Origin: Talpa occidentalis | Lineage: Eukaryota > Chordata > Mammalia > Eulipotyphla > Talpidae | Assembly (NCBI RefSeq): GCF_014898055.3 | Contig: NW_023601212.1 | Span: 42,148,329 to 42,212,328 of the forward strand | DNA length: 64,000 bases | Reading direction: 5' to 3' | In this document: one piece after another, positions 1 through 11,990 of the stretch | Position numbering within the stretch: position 1 is the first letter of the stretch | Layout of the letters: each line of letters opens with the position of its first letter | Position numbers and translations under genes: made by a program | Notes under the pieces: generated by a model | Databases searched by the model: none | The model's input: the letters and a program-made list of their open reading frames with translations, nothing else | What the model was told of the DNA's origin: nothing

Positions 1-1175
1 GCTCTGGAAATTATTGCATATTGTACATTATCAACAAATAAAGTATGTTTTAAAATACTGTTTTAAGTATATTGTAAATTGCACAGATAGCATTGAGAGA
101 GTAATATAAGAATATATTAACACTCTAGTGGAATTAAAATCATTTAGACTTTTGAGATATGAACTATTTAATAGAGATCCAAACATCAAACTGATGTGGG
201 CAGGAGAGTACCATTTAGAATCATGGAATTGTTCATGGCAAAACCCATTTACTGAAGAGAAAAAATAGATTTTTGGAAATTATGAGTCATTAAAATGTCC
301 ATGTTTATCATTGAAGCTTCCATGGTGTCATTAAAATTGTTTTTGCACCAGAAAGGGAGGGGGCAGGAACCCAGGGGGGAGGAAGCAGAGAGGACTGTGA
401 GTACAGACTATGGGTGCTTTGGTGGTGGGTGTGGTGCAGTAACACCACATTACTTGGGTGTTGTACGGGGGAGAGGCTGTACCTTTAGAACAGAAATTAC
501 CAAATAACAATGAAAACTAACATGAAGTTAGTAAACAAGTTATAACTTAAATGAGACACTTTAAATATCTTTCTCAAAATTTTATGGCAACACGCATCCA
601 ATAAACAGAGAATAAATCAATGTTCTAAGGAACTGGGGCTTGAAATAGTTAAACTGGAAGTGTATTGGATCCAGAAGGATGACTTGAGGGGCTGCATCTC
701 TGACAGCAGCCTGGAAATAGGTCAAATCTTTACAATCTCTCAAAAATTGTGAGAAAGAAGTTGATAAGCATTTAGGAGTAAAAGTGTGCATACGTGTTTC
801 TTATTTTGCTTTAACAAATGTAATTCTAACCAGCACATAAATACCTTCTGCTTTACAATCAAGAAATGATTTGCTTATTCATGGTGACAAAAGTTTGATA
901 TCAAAAGGATAGCTTAGTAAAGAGTAAGTAAAGAAAATGATGTAAATCTTAACAGAAATGAGGAAGTGTGTTATATCATTTGATAACAGGTAAAAAAATA
1001 CAAATCTCCAGAAATTGAAGGGGGGAGCTATGTAAGGTAAACTGACAAATTTTATGAAAAGTAATTTGTTGTTTGATGAATACAGTTAAAAATATAAGGT
1101 ACTGAATCATGTGTGGTGGTGAAAGTATGTATGACATTTTATGGAATTCATCACAATTTAGCTTTGTGATCAAAT

Positions 1176-1647
1176 TGTTAGGGGGAAAAGGATGTCCTAA
1201 AGCTAATTCCATGCAGGCTTTGTGGACTCCACCCCCACCCCAGGCCAAAGCCAAAGACACTGGGAACTACAAATCCTATCACCACCAAAGGGAAGGTTGC
1301 TGGAACCCAAGGGTGTGGTTAAGCAGCCAGGTTTGGTGTAAAACCAGACACTTGGGCTTTGGGGGAATTCCCCATTTTTGGCTCCCCGCCATCTCGCAGC
1401 ATGTGGCCAGCTCAGAGAGTGCTTTTGGGTTTCCAGGTCAGCAGATAGGGTAGGATGCGTTAAAGACTTTATTTCCCTATTTTCTCCCTGAGTTGTATAT
1501 TTCGTCAATTCCTTTTCCCTTGTAAATAAACCTTTTGTTAACCTTTTGTGTGTGCCTGTAGTGGAGTATTAATAAGTCCCTTTTTAAGCGTGCAGGTGAG
1601 GACCCACAGCCAGGCAACCCGTTTTATATTGGGGCTGCTCCATAACA
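1176..1647 (+). mobile_element. Solo LTR of an endogenous retrovirus, 472 bp
   Basis: The element starts TGTTAGGGGG and ends CATAACA, so it has TG...CA ends. It is flanked by the 4-base direct repeat AAAT at 1172-1175 and 1648-1651. A polyadenylation signal AATAAA lies at 1525-1530, which sets the plus orientation. The paralogous segment at 60861-60870 reads straight through a single AAAT, which is the empty site. The same family occurs at 20047-20793. A 4-base target duplication fits a class I (gamma-like) ERV. No internal viral genes are present. Confidence 0.85.
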
Positions 1648-1701
1648 AAATGACTAGGACAATTACTAATTTCTGGGACTTAATTGCATGGAGGATTGTT
1701 G

Positions 1702-1703
<2 letters not shown>

Positions 1704-1756
<53 letters not shown>
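1704..1756 (+). repeat. (TA)n microsatellite
   Basis: About 26 uninterrupted AT dinucleotides. The paralogous position near 60915 has no such run, so the expansion is specific to this copy. The run of alternating I and Y residues in the overlapping open frame is a translation of this repeat, not a protein. Confidence 0.95.
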
Positions 1757-1759
<3 letters not shown>

Positions 1760-2269
1760 AGAGAATTACAAGAAGTAGGACTTGCATTTAATCATAATTC
1801 TCTTAATTCACTAGCATCTGAGAAAAGACACAGCACTGTGAAAATTATTAGTCATGTTAATTATTAGTCAGGGAAAACGCTGACTTTTGAGCAGCAAGAG
1901 ATCTACCGATTATCCCTTGAACATCCTTCCCTCCATCCTACCTTCCTGTTTCTGCTCTCACACGCTGCTCGCCCTGGGCTCACGCTGGTCTTGGGAGTCT
2001 TTGCACTATCCGGGAAAGCTCCTGCTCAGGACCTTCCTGCCGACAATCCTACTGCTGAGAACACTCTCTGGCCCACATGGACACATGGCTCTGTTTATTC
2101 TAGGCCTTAGCAGGACAAATCACTGAGGAGCAGGAATAGCTTTTACAAAAGTAAATTAGATCTTGTCCTTCACAGGGCACCTGCTCCCCATAACAGTAGA
2201 GTGAAATTCCATGCCCTCCTGAAGCCACTGTGTAAACAGAGAGGAAGCATTCAAAAGGCTACTTATACA

Positions 2270-2590
2270 ACAACCATGTGATCCAGCAGCATCTTTTCTC
2301 AGAGTATATTAAAAGGAAGTAAAAACAGGACATTGCAGAAATACCTCCACTCACCTGTTCACTGCAGCATTTTTCACAATAGACAAAACATGGAAAAAGC
2401 CTAAATTTCCATCAATGAAAAATGGATAAAGAAGCTGTGAGGTTATATATATGTGGCTATTATTCACAGGGAGAAAGAGGGTTAACAGACTAGTATTCAG
2501 TCAAGTGAAAGAAGAAATCCTGCTTTTGGGACAACATGGATGGAACTTGAAGGGCCTAGTGCTACATGAAATAAACCAGACAATGAAATG
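2270..2590 (+). mobile_element. Old L1 3' fragment (ORF2 C-terminal remnant)
   Basis: The sequence keeps degraded L1 ORF2 end motifs: the VIQQH-type 'tgatccagcag' block, 'cactgcagcat', 'cacaatag' and 'acatggatggaact', in plus orientation. It is shared with 62660-62973, so the insertion predates the duplication. It is too decayed to encode anything. Confidence 0.7.
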
Positions 2591-2888
2591 AACTGGCTCT
2601 CTCTGGTTCAAATACTGCACTGACTTCCCATTGTTCTGCTTCTATTAGCTAACACTTCTTACCTATTTTGTGTAACTAATGTCTTGTCAGGGAATTGACA
2701 TGCTTCATTTTATTTCATCTTCCAGGATTGCCAGTACTACCTCCATTACAGGACAAAAAGGCTTGGAGAGAACAATTAACTACCAAGTATCTCTTTGTGT
2801 GTCTTGTTGCAAAGCCCTTAATTCTGTGATGCAAGACTCAGAAGGTGCAACTTTTAGCAAACTTACACACATACAGTGTGCTTCCATT

Positions 2889-2975
2889 TAATTTTGATTT
2901 TATTTTGCAGATGAGTGAACTGAGTTCAGAGAGGCAAAGCCACCTCCCCAAAGCCACACAGCAGGTCTGGATGTC
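2889..2975 (-). mobile_element. MIR SINE fragment
   Basis: The block reading 'gcagatgagtgaactgag' then 'cagagaggcaaag' then 'ccaaagccacacagcagg' is the reverse complement of the conserved MIR core and flank. It is a short, ancient remnant. Confidence 0.65.
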
Positions 2976-3540
2976 CCTATTTGCTGCTTCCTTTCCCTGT
3001 ATCTGACCTCCCTCCTTCCCCACTGACCTGTGGAAGTAACCCCTGTGGCTGTGCATGATGTCTTGGGGGAGGTGAGCGAGCTCTTGAGGGTAGATCATCC
3101 TGGATTGAGAGGGGTGTGGAGGCAGGTCTGGCTTCCCAGAAGGATCCTGAGGTCCTGGCAGAGCCAGATTTATCCCTCATCCCTATTCTGTGGGCTCAGT
3201 CCCTTGTGTGTTAGGGCTCCTGCTAATTGTCTGCTGTACAGGTTCTTCCTGCTGATCCTGCCTCTTTGGAGCAGAGGCTGGGGAATTTGTTTTGGGCTTT
3301 CCTTCTGCTGCTGAACTCTGTGTGCTGGGGCCCTGGGTCTTTAGGGGACCTCCCAGCTCTGCTAGGCCTGCCCATCACTGGGTGCATTGGTGGCTCCTCA
3401 CTGCTTAGAGCAATATCCTGCTAATTTTTATTTTAACGTTTAACTGAGTTGAGATTTATATAATATAAAATCAACCATTTATGTTTAATTGCGTTGTCTT
3501 CTGAAGTCACATGGTTTATAACAGTATATCCATTTCAGGT

Positions 3541-3606
3541 GTACAGTTGAATACTGTGTGATCTCTACAGATTGTACAGTTGAATACTGTGTGATCTCTA
3601 CAGATT
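3541..3606 (+). repeat. Two perfect tandem copies of a 33-bp unit
   Basis: The unit beginning 'gtacagttgaatactgtg' and ending 'ctacagatt' occurs twice in immediate succession. It is a simple local tandem duplication in non-coding DNA. No binding site or structure is apparent. Confidence 0.9.
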
Positions 3607-5429
3607 TCATTCTATCTCCACAAAACCCAAACTTCAGGTAAAGGAAAGGATTCCTTTGACCACCTTCGAGGAAGGATTCTGCTCCCAGCCTGTTAAGAGA
3701 GAGACATGTCCATTAGTTGACAACCGTGGAATTCACTAAAACTTTGTAGACTGTGTAGACTTGTACACCCTCACAACTCTCTAGAACACACAGACTCAGC
3801 AGTTGCCCCTGCCTCAGCCTTTCCTCTGACATCACCTTCAAGGACACTATTAGGTTCAGCCCAGCATTTTGAAGAGCTGAAAATACTCTCTGGTTCTCTA
3901 GCACCACCAGAGAACTGTGAGCCCATTTCACACAAGTGTTATAACAACAACTGCATTATAGTCTAGCTCATTGCCATCTAGTCCAGCACTCTGGCCAGAC
4001 TTTGGACAACTACTATTGGTTGTTGCAGTGTCACCTCATCTTTCGTGAGAGGGCTTTGTTGGAGACTCTGGACATTGAAGACACTATCTGGGGTGAGGCA
4101 GCCGGCCACTTGTAGTCTTAGACACTCTTTTACTTTCTCCCAAACTCCCATTTGTTAAATAAACCCTGTTGGCTTTGGACTCTGACCTTGAGTGGTCTTG
4201 CAACTGTGTGCATGGGTGAGGACCCACTGACAGTGACCTGCCCCGGAAAGCTTCTCGCTGTCCCCTAGCCCTCTGTAGTACTGCTTTGAGTACTCTTGAG
4301 CACTGTTTTCATACATTTCTGAACCACTTGATGGTAAGTTGCAGGCATAATACTCTGTAATTGAATGCTCTGTATTTCCTAGGAACAAGAATATCCACTT
4401 ATATAACCACAGAAAATTTATCAAATTCAAGAAATTTATCACTTCCATATTTTATTATGTATGAAATGTTTCAGGAAGAAATGCTTCTAAAATTCCCCAA
4501 TAAATCTATAATATATACAATTATTTTTCTTTGCTTGGAGATCCAGTCCAGAGCCAGGGGCGTCTGTTCTTGGCATAATTTTTTCTTCATTCATTTAGAC
4601 CATTTCCTCAGCTTTTGGGGGACCATTTTCCTCAGCATTTAACATTAAAAATATATTTATTTTTACATTGTAAAATATTCTAATGGTGCAAACATTGAGA
4701 AAGTTTTGCAATGAATTCAATACCTTGATCGCTGGATTGAGCAATTGTCAGAGTCAACAGTCACATGTTTGAAGAATCCAGTCCAGATTGTGTAGAACAT
4801 CTCTCACTGTGGTTTTATCAGATGTTTCCTACATTAGTCTCAGTTGCCCAATTTAAGCAGGAACCACAGAAGTGATGTTGGCCTCTTCATTGTCATCATT
4901 TCAGGAAGCACATATTATATCTCCCTTTCTCAGAGCCTGGAAACTTCATGCTCTGATGTCTCTGAGGAGAACAAGCAGATGTCCTGAGGAAGAGTAGCAA
5001 AGGTTGTACCGGCAGGTGCCTTTCTGGGCAGTGTGCGTGGACTGCAGTGTTTTGGGCAGGGTCTAGAAAGATGTGGTGTCTCCCAGGACTCGAGGAGGGG
5101 CATATGCTGAAATTAAATCCTCACATTTCACTGTTTTTCTCTGATTCTCTACCATCCCAGTTTCCAGCTGGTTTCAGACAGGGGCCTGTGAAAGATGAGA
5201 AGGTTGGAGGAAAGTAGAAGCAGATACAGTTGACTGGATCATGCTAGAGGTTCTAGGGGTCCATGGGCAGGAGACTGGGGATGATGGTGTGGAGCTGACT
5301 GTGGGTCTGATGGCAACAGAAGCAGTGGAGGTAACTCCTGACCACCTCTCTCCAAACTCTCCTCTCCCACTCTCTGCCTGGTTCTGATATCTTTTTATGA
5401 GTTTTTTAAAATAATTTTTTTAATAATGT
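3607..5429. other. Intergenic DNA, possible LTR remnant near 4000-4250
   Basis: I see no coding region. Around 4130-4230 an AATAAA (near 4158) is followed by a 'gtgaggacccac' block that resembles the end of the LTR family at 1176 and 20047, so a decayed LTR is possible. The rest has no recognisable repeat, and the open frames here are short and lack domain motifs. Confidence 0.35.
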
Positions 5430-5815
5430 GATTGTATAGTTAAGAGACAATATACAGTGTGATTTCCTTCTTTCTGTTGCAGAATAGTATATGAATATAT
5501 CTGAAATTGTGGTAAAATATATCATGGTGGTATAAATATATATGAATAAAGAATCTATATAGCTTCATTATTCATTCATCCATCAATGGACACAGGTTAT
5601 TTCCATATGTTGGTTCTATAAAAATGCTGCCATGAATGGTGTCAGATAGATATTCAAGTCAATGTTTTCTCCCTTGGATATACTCATATTCCTATATTAC
5701 AAGGTAACTCCATTTTACGATTTTCACTGAACCTAAGTAATATTTTCCACAGTGGCTCTGCCAATTCACAAACACAACAACCATGCACACAGGTTCCATC
5801 TTCACACACACACCT
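5430..5815 (-). mobile_element. Old L1 3' fragment
   Basis: The reverse complement of L1 ORF2 end motifs is visible, such as 'ccatcaatggacacagg' and 'aaaatgctgccatgaa'. It is much more diverged than the L1 that follows at 5828 and lies in the same orientation. Confidence 0.65.
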
Positions 5816-5827
5816 CCTTTTATTATT

Positions 5828-7671
5828 GTTGTCTTTTTTTCAATGTTTTATTTTATATAATACTTACATCATTTTTCATCTTTGCACAATGTATGCATTT
5901 TCATTTCGGTTATATTCCCCATACAATTGCACCCCTCCCTTATTTTGACTCTAGTTCTTCCTCTTCCTGTGCCTCCCTAATCCCTCCCCCAAGTGTGTCT
6001 CTGGTTTATAGTTGCTTATAGATTTTGATTATTATTTTGCATTGATTAGTCTTTTCCCTGGTCTCTTATTTAAGTTTTCTAAATTCCTGCTATGAGTGAG
6101 ACCATCCGGTATTTTTCTTTTTCTTTCTGTCTTATTTCGCTGAGCATGATCCCTTCTAGTTCCATCCATGTTGCTGCGAATGGCATGAGTTTATCTTTTT
6201 TGATTGCTGAGTAATATTCAATTGTGTATATGTACCACATCTTCTTGATCCAGTCATCTATTTTTGGGCATTTGGGTTGTTTCCATAGCTTAGCTATCTT
6301 AAACAGTGCTGCTATAAACATAGGTGTGCAGGAGCCCTTTGGAATTACTGTTTCTGTGTCCTTTGGGTAAATACCTAGGAGTGGAATTGCTGGATCATGT
6401 GGAAGCTCTATGTTTAGTAGGTCAAGAAATCTCCACACAATTCTCCAGTGGTTGGACCAGTTTGCACTCCCACCAACAGTGCAGGAGAGTTCCTTTTTCT
6501 CCACATCCTTGCCAACATTTGTTGTTGCTACTTTTTTTTTAATATGAGCCATTCTCACTGGTGTAAGATGGTATCTCATTGTAATTTTGAATTGCATTTC
6601 CCTGATTACAAGTGATGTTGAACATTTTTCATATGCCTGTTGGCCATTTGCATTTCCACTTCAGGAAAGATTCTTTTTAGCTCTTCTGCCCATTTTTTGA
6701 CTGGATTATTTTCTTTGTTTTTGTTGAGTCTCAGCAGCTCTTTGTAGAAGTTTGTGATCAGTCCTTTATCATTAGTGTTGTGTGCAAAAATGTTCTCCCA
6801 GTCGGTGGGGTTTCTCTTTGTTTTGGTTATTGTCTCTTTTGCTGTGCAGAAGCTCTTTAATTTGATGTAGTTCCAGCTGTTGATCTTTGCCCTCACTATC
6901 ACTTCTTTGGGTGATGTGTCTGTAAAGATGTCTTCGAGGTGCATGTCATGTAGTGTTTCGCCTATATTTCCTTCTATATATTTTATGGTTTCAGGTCTTA
7001 TGTCTAGTTCTTTAATCCATTTTGAGTTGGTTTTTGTGCATGGTGTGAGGTAGTAGTTGAGCTTCATTCTTTTGCATGTAGTGACCCAGTTTTCCCAGCA
7101 CCATTCATTAAACAGACTTTCTTTGCTCCATTGCATATTCTTTGCTCCTTTGTCAAAGATTAGTTGACCATAAATCAGTGGGTTTATTTCTGGATTTTCT
7201 ATTTGGTTCCATTGGTCCATTTGTCTGTTCTTGTTCCAATACCATGCAGTTTTGATTATTATGGCTTTGTAGTATATTTTGAAGTCTGGGAGTGTGATGC
7301 CTCCATTCCCTTCTTTTTTATTCAGGAGAGCTTTGGCTATTCGGGGCTTTTGGTGATTCCATATGGATTTCATCAATAATTCTTCTATTTCTTTGAAGAA
7401 TGTCATTGAAATTTTTATTGGAATAGCATTGAACCTGTATATTGTTTTTGGTAGGATGGCCATTTTAATAATGTTTATTCTTCCAATCCATGAGCAGGGG
7501 ATGTCTTTCCATTTCTTTGTGTCTTCTTCTATTTCTGTTAACAGTGTTTTATAGTTTTCTTTGTATAGGTCCTTTACCTCTTTTGTTAGATTTATTCCCA
7601 AGTATTTGATTTTTTTTTGTTTCAATAATAAAAGGGATGGTTTTTTGAATTCTTCTTCTTAAGATTTATTT
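5828..7671 (-). mobile_element. 5'-truncated L1 ('F')
   Basis: On the minus strand the element runs from the 3' UTR ('ttccccatacaattg' near 5920) into ORF2 and stops around 7671, inside the reverse-transcriptase C-terminal part. Two long open pieces remain: 6606-7625 (339 codons, from [19 protein letters not shown] into the C-terminal domain) and 6079-6597 (172 codons, containing the [16 protein letters not shown] block and the ORF2 end). They are separated by a frame change near 6600. The element is moderately young and not functional, because RT motifs and endonuclease are absent. Confidence 0.85.
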
Positions 7672-7914
7672 TTTTTTTATTTTTTTTTTTTTGGCATTCA
7701 GCATGAAAAAATATTTTTTTTTTTTTTTTATTTTTTTTTTTTAATAAATTTTATTGTTATATTCCCCATACAATTGCAGCCCCCCCATTCTGACCCCAAT
7801 CCCTCCCCTCCCACCCCCGCCCCCCTAAAAGTGTCTCTGGTTCATAGTTTTTTGTTGATTTTGATTTTCACTTTCTTATAGTTATTCATTTTCCTGGTCC
7901 CTTATTTAAGTTTT

Positions 7915-10900
7915 CTAGATTCCTGCTATGAGTGAGACCATCCGGTATTTTTCTTTTTCTTTCTGGCTTATTTCGCTGAGCATGATCCCTTCCAGCGCCA
8001 TCCATGTTGCTGCAAATTGCATGTGTTTATCTTTTTTGAATGCTGAGTAATATTCCATGGTGTATATGTACCACATCTTCTTGATCCAGTCATCTATTTT
8101 TGGGCATTTGGGTTGTTTCCAAAGCTTAGCTATTGTAAACAGTGCTGCTATAAACATAGGGTGCAGGTGTTCTTTGGAATTGATGTTTCTGTGTCCTTTG
8201 GGTAAATACCTAGGAGTGGAATTGCTGGATCATATGGAAGCTCTATGTTTAGTAGGTCCAGAAATCTCCATACAGCTTTCCACAGTGGTTGGACCAGTTT
8301 GCACTCCCACCAACAGTGCAGGAGAGTTCCTTTTTCTCCACACCCTCGCCAACATTTGTTGTTGCTAGTTTTTTTAATATGTGCCATTCTCACTGGTGTA
8401 AGATGGTATCTCATGGTAGTTTTGATTTGCATTTCCCTGATGACAAGTGATGTTGAACATTTTTTCATATGCCTGTTGGCCATTTGCTTTTCCTCTTCAG
8501 AGAAGTTTCTTTTAAGCTCTTCTGCCCATTTTTTGACTGGATTATTTTCTTTGTTGTTGTTGAGTCTCATCAGCTCTTTGCAGATTTTTGTGATCAGTCC
8601 TTTATCATTAGTGTTGGGTGCAAAAATGTTCTCCCAGTTGGTGGGGTTTCTCTTTGTTTTTGTTATTGTCTCTTTTGCTGTGCAAAAGCTCTTAAATTTG
8701 ATGTAGTCCCAGCTGTTTATCTTTGCCTTCACTATCACTGCTTTGGGTGATGTGTCTGTAAAGATGTCTTTGATGTGCAAATCACGTAGTGTTTCGCCTA
8801 TATTTCCTTCTATATATTTTATGGTTTCAGGTCTTATGTCTAGTTCTTTAATCCATTTTGAGTTGATTTTTGTGTATGGTGTGAGGTAGTGGTCAAGCTT
8901 CATTCTTTTGCATGTAGCGACCCAGTTTTCCCAGCACCATTTATTGAACAAACTTTCTTTGCTCCAATGCATATTCTTTGCTCCTTTGTCAAAGATTAGT
9001 TGACCATAAATCTGTGGGTTTATTTCTGGATTTTCTATTCGATTCCATTGGTCTGTATGTCTGTTCTTGTTCCAATACCATGCAGTTTTGATGATTATGG
9101 CTTTGTAGTATAGTTTGAAGTCTGGGAGTCTGATGCCTCCATTCCCTTCTTTTTTTTTCAGGAGAGCTTTGGCTATTCGGGGTTTTTGGTGATTCCATAT
9201 GAATTTCATCAATAATTGTTCTATTTCTTTGAAGAATGACATTGAAATTTTGATTGGAATAGCATTGAATCTGTATATTGCTTTTGGTAGGATGGCCATT
9301 TTAATAATGTTTATTCTTCCAATCCATGAGCAGGGGACGTCTCTCCATTTCTTTGTGTCTTCTTCTATTTCTTTTAACAGTGTTTTATAGTTTTCTTTGT
9401 ATAGGTCCTTTACCTCTTTTGTTAGATTTATTCCCAAATATTTGATTTTTTTTGTTTCAATAACAAAAGGGATGGTCTTTTTGATTTCTTCTTCTTCAGA
9501 TTTATTGTTTGTGTATAGGAAGGCTACTGATTTTTGCGTGTTGATTTTGTATCCTTCCACTTTACTGAACTGATTGATGAGTTTCATTAGTTTTTCTGTG
9601 GAGTTTTTGGGGTTCTCTATGTATGTTATCATATCATCTGCAAATAGTGATAGCTTGACTTCTTACTTTCCTATTTGGATTCCTTGTATGTCTTTCTCTT
9701 GTCTTATTGCTCTGGCTAGGACTTCCAGTATCATATTGAAAAGCAGTGGTGAGAGTGGACATCCTTGTCTTGTTCCAGATCTTAATGGAAATGCTTTCAG
9801 CTTTTTGCCATTGAGAATGATATTGGCTGTGGGCTTGTCATATATGGCCTTTATGATGTTGAGATATATTCCTTGTATCCCGAGAATTTCAAGGGCCTTT
9901 ATCATAAATGGTGTTTTACTTTCTCAAATACTTTCTCAGCATCTATGGATATTATCATATTGTTTTTGTATTTCTTTTTGTTGATGTGTTGGATTTCACT
10001 GATTGATTTTCAGATGTTGAACCATCCTTGTGTCCCTGGAATAAATCCTACTTGGTCATGGTGAATTATCTTGTGGATACATTGTGGGATGCTGTTGGCA
10101 AGGATTTTGTTGAGGATTTTTGTATCAGTGTTCATTAGGGAGATTGGCCTGTAAGTTTCTTTTTTTGTGCTGTCTTTGTTGGGTTTTTATAGTAGTGTAA
10201 TATTGGCTTCGTAGAACGTATTTGGTAGTACTCCTTCTTTTTCAATTTTTTTGAAAGAATTTGTGTAGGATAGGCTCTAATTCACTGCTGTACATTTGGT
10301 GGAATTCATTTGTGAAGCCGTCTGGGTCTGGGCTTTTGTTTTTGGGGAGTGCTTTGATTAATGCTTCCATTTCACAGCTAGTAATTGGTCTGTTTAGTTG
10401 TTCCATTTCTTCTTTGTCCAGCTTTGGATGATTATATCATTCTAGGAATTTGTCCACTTCTTCTATGTTGTTGAATTTGTTTGCATATAAGTGTTCATAA
10501 TGATCTCTGATTATTCTTTTGATTTCTACTGAGTCATTGTGATTTCTCCTCTTTTATTTATAATCCTATTTATATGTGTTTTCTCCCATTTTTTCTTTGT
10601 GAGCCTCACTAGAGGTTCGTCTATTTTGTTTATTTTTTCAAAGATCGAAATTTTGGTTTCATTGATCTTTCGGATTGTTTTTTTAATTTCCAATTCAATT
10701 ATTTCTGCTTTGATTTTTATTATTTACTTTATTCTACTGGCTTTAGGTTTTTTTTTGTTGTTCTTTTTCTAGTTCTTTGAGATGTTTGATTAGGTTTTTT
10801 GAGTTCTTTCTTGTTTGTTGATGTGAACATGTATTGCTATATATTTTCCTCTTATTACTACTTTTGCAGCATCGCACACATTCTGGGAAGTGGTGTCCTC

Positions 10901-11990
10901 CTTGTCATTCAACTCAAAGTATTTTTTAATTTCTTCTTTGATCCCCTCATTAGTCCAGTGGTCTTCAAGTAGTGTGGATTTCAATATCCGTGAAGTGGGA
11001 GGGTTCCTTGTTTTCTCTTCATGATTTATTTCTTGCTTGATGCCTTTATGATGGGAGAAGATAGTTGGAATCATTTTGATCTTCATGTATCTGTTGATGT
11101 TTGTCTTGTGGCTCAGTATGTGATCGATTCTAGAGAATGATCCATGCGCACTTGAGAAAAATGTGTCCTCAGATACAGTGTCCTATAGATGGCTGTTAAG
11201 TCCATGAGTTCTATTTCTTTATTTAGGGCTCTAGTGTCTTTGTTTATTTTTTTGTCTCGTTGATCTGTCCATTGATGAGTGGGGTGTTGAAGTCTCCCAC
11301 TATATATGTATTATCTTTAATATCCATTTTCAGAGCTGATAATGATTGCCTGATATATTTTGGTGCCCCTTCAATTGGTGAGTATATGTTGATGAGTATT
11401 ATATCTTCCTGACATATTGCCCCTTGATCATAATGTAGTGTCCGTCTATTTCTATTTTTACCTTTTTTAATTTGAAATCTACTTCATTTGATATAAGCAT
11501 GTCTTTCCTGCCTTCTTTTTTGGTCCATTTGCTTGTAGGATTGTTTTCCAATCTTTTACTTTCAGTCTGTGTTTATCTTTTGTGGTTATATGTGTTTCCT
11601 GGAGACAGCAGAAGTTTGGATTTTGTTTTTTAATCCAGCCTGCTACTCTGTGTCTTTTTATTGATGAGTTTTTTTTTTTGGTGTGGTAAATATTTTTTAT
11701 AATAAATTTTATTTTTATATTCCCCATACAATTGCAACCCCCCCATTCTGACCCCAATCCCTCCCCTCCCGCCCCCCCACCCCCAAAAAGTGTCTCTGGT
11801 TCATAGTTTTTTGTTGATTTTGATTTTCACTTTCTTATAGTTATTCATTTTCCTGGTCCCTTATTTAAGTTTCCTAGATTCCTGCTATGAGTGAGACCAT
11901 CCGGTATTTTTCTTTTTCTTTTTGGCTTATTTCACTGAGCATGATTTATTGATGAGTTTAATCCATTTACATTTAGAGTTGATATATTGG
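7915..11990 (-). pseudogene. L1 A ORF2 remnant (endonuclease-reverse transcriptase)
   Basis: ORF2 of L1 encodes an APE-type endonuclease, a reverse transcriptase and a C-terminal Cys-rich domain. The best-preserved part is 8148-9632 (494 codons). It runs from the region after the RT active site through the [18 protein letters not shown] knuckle. A frame change near 8155 puts the last 80 codons in another frame (7915-8157). 9663-9905 retains the RT block with [14 protein letters not shown]. 10790-11086 and 11479-11757 hold endonuclease-side pieces, the latter with NFCCLQETHI. Several frameshifts and a nested L1 at 11672-11944 break it, so it cannot give a full-length protein. Confidence 0.85.
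11672..11944 (-). mobile_element. Short 5'-truncated L1 nested in L1 A ORF2
   Basis: It is an L1 3' UTR with ORF2 end in minus orientation, starting with a poly-T tract. The 15-base target duplication tttattgatgagttt occurs at 11657-11671 and 11945-11959. Between the standard L1 3' end ('aaaattta ttat' in sense) and the A-tail lie about 20 extra bases, consistent with a short 3' transduction. It interrupts ORF2 a few codons after the start. Confidence 0.9.

Larger units (their letters stand above)
1..2590 (+). repeat. Left copy of an older direct duplication (partner 57787-62973)
   Basis: The first 345 bases align with 57787-58130. The stretch around 550-800 aligns with 60230-60490, and 1860-2590 aligns with 62255-62973. 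By eye roughly nine in ten bases match over the first 120 bases. The left copy lacks about 1.9 kb present in the partner (58135-60060) and lacks the partner's L1 at 60978-62223. It carries a solo LTR and a (TA)n run that the partner lacks. No gene is visible. I infer an ancestral tandem duplication of the locus. Confidence 0.85.

Noticed and set aside
1548..1778. Frame with a long IYIYIY tract
   Set aside because: Translation of a (TA)n microsatellite.
8148..9632. 494-codon frame as a functional reverse transcriptase
   Set aside because: It lacks the endonuclease and the RT active site and is broken at both ends, so it is a piece of dead L1 A.
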